Shown piece by piece: positions 4,032 through 5,229 of a stretch of 5,229 bases of DNA. Within the stretch, counting starts at the first letter, position 1, and every line of letters starts with the position of its first letter. Location of the stretch: contig MIBK01000202.1 in assembly GCA_001829505.1 (NCBI GenBank), forward strand, positions 5,079 through 10,307. The letters are read 5' to 3'. Position numbers and translations under genes: made by a program. Under the pieces are notes generated by a model that was given only the letters and a program-made list of their open reading frames with translations, was not told the DNA's origin and did no database searches. This DNA comes from Spirochaetes bacterium RBG_16_67_19. GTDB taxonomy: Bacteria; Spirochaetota; Spirochaetia; SZUA-6; DRHE01.

Positions 4032-5229
4032 TGAAGGAGTTCAGTATCCAGCGGCGGATAGGAATCATTTCTACCGCCGCTGCCTTTTCAGTCGTCATCC
4101 TCAACCTGGTGATGCGCTCCGCCATCCCCAGGATGAGCTTCGTCTCCATTGTTACTCACCCAAATGTGTGGCTTTTCCTAATGATCGGGGTTCTTTCCGC
4201 GTTTTCCATCCGGATCAACCATGTGTTCTTCCGTATCCTCCAAGTGTTTCTTTTCTTCGCTTATGGAATCTTCGCGATTATCTGGAACAAATCCGAGGAC
4301 CTCACGGGCCAGATCTTCATCGTGATCGGGGTACTGCTCAGCTCCCAGTACAACCTGCTCAAGGACAAGTTCACCTTCAAGATCGTGGTCATCCTCATCT
4401 GCATGTTCGTATCCGGCTTGATCTCCCTGATCATCCGCGACGAGCTCGGGCTGTATAAAGTCGCCTATCACTTTGTCGGCTCCCTCGGCCTGCTGCTGGT
4501 CTTCGGCGCCATCTTCTCCGAGGAGATCAAGGAGCTGCTGTCGGAGAACCGCAAGCTGCAGAAGTCCATGGAGACCCACAAGAGCTTCGTGCAGGTCGGG
4601 CAGAACGTCACCGGGCTGGTGCACAACTTCAAGGGCGTCACCCAGGGGCTGGAGAACTACAGCTACCTGATGGAAAAGGCCAGCAGCTTGTTGGGCGAGG
4701 AGCAGCTGGTCGGCTACTCCCGCAAGATCCGCGAAGGGGTCAAGACCCTGAGCCGGAGGATCGACAACATCCTGCTGGCCACGCGGGCCCTCAACGACAC
4801 GGAGCTGCGTGAGGTCGAGGTCAACCGCCTGCTGGAATCCATCGTCGAGCTGTTCAACACCATCCGGGATTTTAAGCACAACGTCACCGTCCGCTTCGAG
4901 TTTCCCGGGGAGGTGCGGCTGCGCTGCAACGTCAACGAGTGCTCGCAGATCTTCGAGAATATCATCCGCAATTCCTGGGAGGCGATACTGGAGAGACGCA
5001 AGGGCGACAACAGGCACTACGGGGAGCTCTACGTCAGCGCCTCCGGGGGCGAGGGCTCGGTGTCCGTCCTGTTCCGGGACAACGGCATCGGCATGGAGGC
5101 CTGCCAGCGCTGCCTGAACGCCGGCCAGGGCTGCCTGGACTGCGAGCGGTGGCGGGTGGGCAACACCACCAAGGAGGGGGGAACCGGTTTCGGCATGGTC
5201 TACGTGGTGGACAAGGTCAGAAAATACGG
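4031..5229 (+). CDS. Membrane sensor histidine kinase with four-cysteine ATP lid (partial, runs off the right edge)
   Basis: An open frame of 399 complete codons with no stop before the window end. About six hydrophobic segments (roughly residues 10-30, 45-62, 64-84, 93-107, 116-135, 144-163) form an N-terminal membrane sensor without a large periplasmic loop. A charged, coiled-coil-like linker follows (about 164-185), then a dimerisation domain with candidate phosphoacceptor His198 in GLVHNFKG. The ATPase domain shows N-box Asn310/Asn314 in FENIIRNSWEA, G1 box DNGIGM at 350-355 and G2 box GTGFGM at 384-389. Between G1 and G2 lies Cys358-X2-Cys361-X6-Cys368-X2-Cys371, a metal-binding-like motif in the ATP lid; a usual F-box is not evident. 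His198 is followed by Asn at +1 and Gly at +4, unlike the common Glu/Asp and Thr/Asn, so phosphatase activity may be altered. The ATG overlaps the previous stop (TAATG) and has only a distant GGAG (4012-4015), pointing to coupled translation. What follows residue 399 is unknown. Confidence 0.9.
   Translation, partial: MKEFSIQRRIGIISTAAAFSVVILNLVMRSAIPRMSFVSIVTHPNVWLFLMIGVLSAFSIRINHVFFRILQVFLFFAYGIFAIIWNKSEDLTGQIFIVIGVLLSSQYNLLKDKFTFKIVVILICMFVSGLISLIIRDELGLYKVAYHFVGSLGLLLVFGAIFSEEIKELLSENRKLQKSMETHKSFVQVGQNVTGLVHNFKGVTQGLENYSYLMEKASSLLGEEQLVGYSRKIREGVKTLSRRIDNILLATRALNDTELREVEVNRLLESIVELFNTIRDFKHNVTVRFEFPGEVRLRCNVNECSQIFENIIRNSWEAILERRKGDNRHYGELYVSASGGEGSVSVLFRDNGIGMEACQRCLNAGQGCLDCERWRVGNTTKEGGTGFGMVYVVDKVRKY

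Noticed and set aside
4178..5017. A 279-codon open frame on the minus strand opposite the membrane kinase.
   Set aside because: It is an antisense shadow rich in Asp, Gln, Leu and Val; the plus strand encodes membrane spans and clear kinase boxes over the same stretch.
1..5229. Searched for CRISPR repeats, tRNA or rRNA genes, insertion sequence ends and transposase motifs.
   Set aside because: Nothing supporting any of these was seen; apart from the control region at 3253-3491 the window is almost fully coding.

Overview
This is a GC-rich bacterial window, roughly 60-65% GC by eye. It is dominated by signal transduction: a sigma-54-dependent response regulator of the NtrC family with histidine kinase genes on both sides, arranged around a divergent control region. 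The taxon cannot be fixed from the sequence. The signal-peptide style (a short cleavage site ending in Ala-Gln) and kinase-rich layout would fit a spirochaete or a deltaproteobacterium-like lineage, but that is a guess.

Minus-strand block (1-3252, read right to left). First comes an NtrC-type regulator (receiver, AAA+ with intact GAFTGA, Fis-type helix-turn-helix). After a 36-nt gap follows a soluble hybrid kinase (GAF, dimerisation/phosphoacceptor, ATPase, C-terminal receiver). After 46 nt comes the first 25 codons of a probably exported protein, cut by the window edge. The gap in front of the kinase holds a perfect match to the sigma-54 promoter consensus (1804-1820). The regulator may therefore drive its own kinase.

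Divergent control region (3253-3491). This stretch carries a long imperfect inverted repeat next to the regulator start (3260-3308), a GC-rich hairpin (3319-3335), a near-consensus sigma-70 promoter facing right (3354-3382) and a good sigma-54 promoter facing right (3413-3429). A leader hairpin followed by six Ts (3447-3473) and a strong ribosome binding site come next. The layout is that of an enhancer-binding-protein target: distal palindrome, sigma-54 promoter, then regulated genes.

Plus-strand block (3492-5229). A 179-residue protein of no family I recognise is followed, with a one-base stop/start overlap, by a membrane histidine kinase with about six N-terminal transmembrane segments. 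That kinase has no stop codon in the window, so it continues past the end. Its ATP lid contains a four-cysteine CX2C-X6-CX2C insertion, and its phosphoacceptor box is atypical.

Working model (inference): the soluble hybrid kinase, and possibly the membrane kinase, control phosphorylation of the NtrC-type regulator. The regulator acts through the palindrome on the right-facing sigma-54 promoter and also on the internal sigma-54 promoter of the hybrid kinase. The unknown protein is the most likely new component of the circuit.
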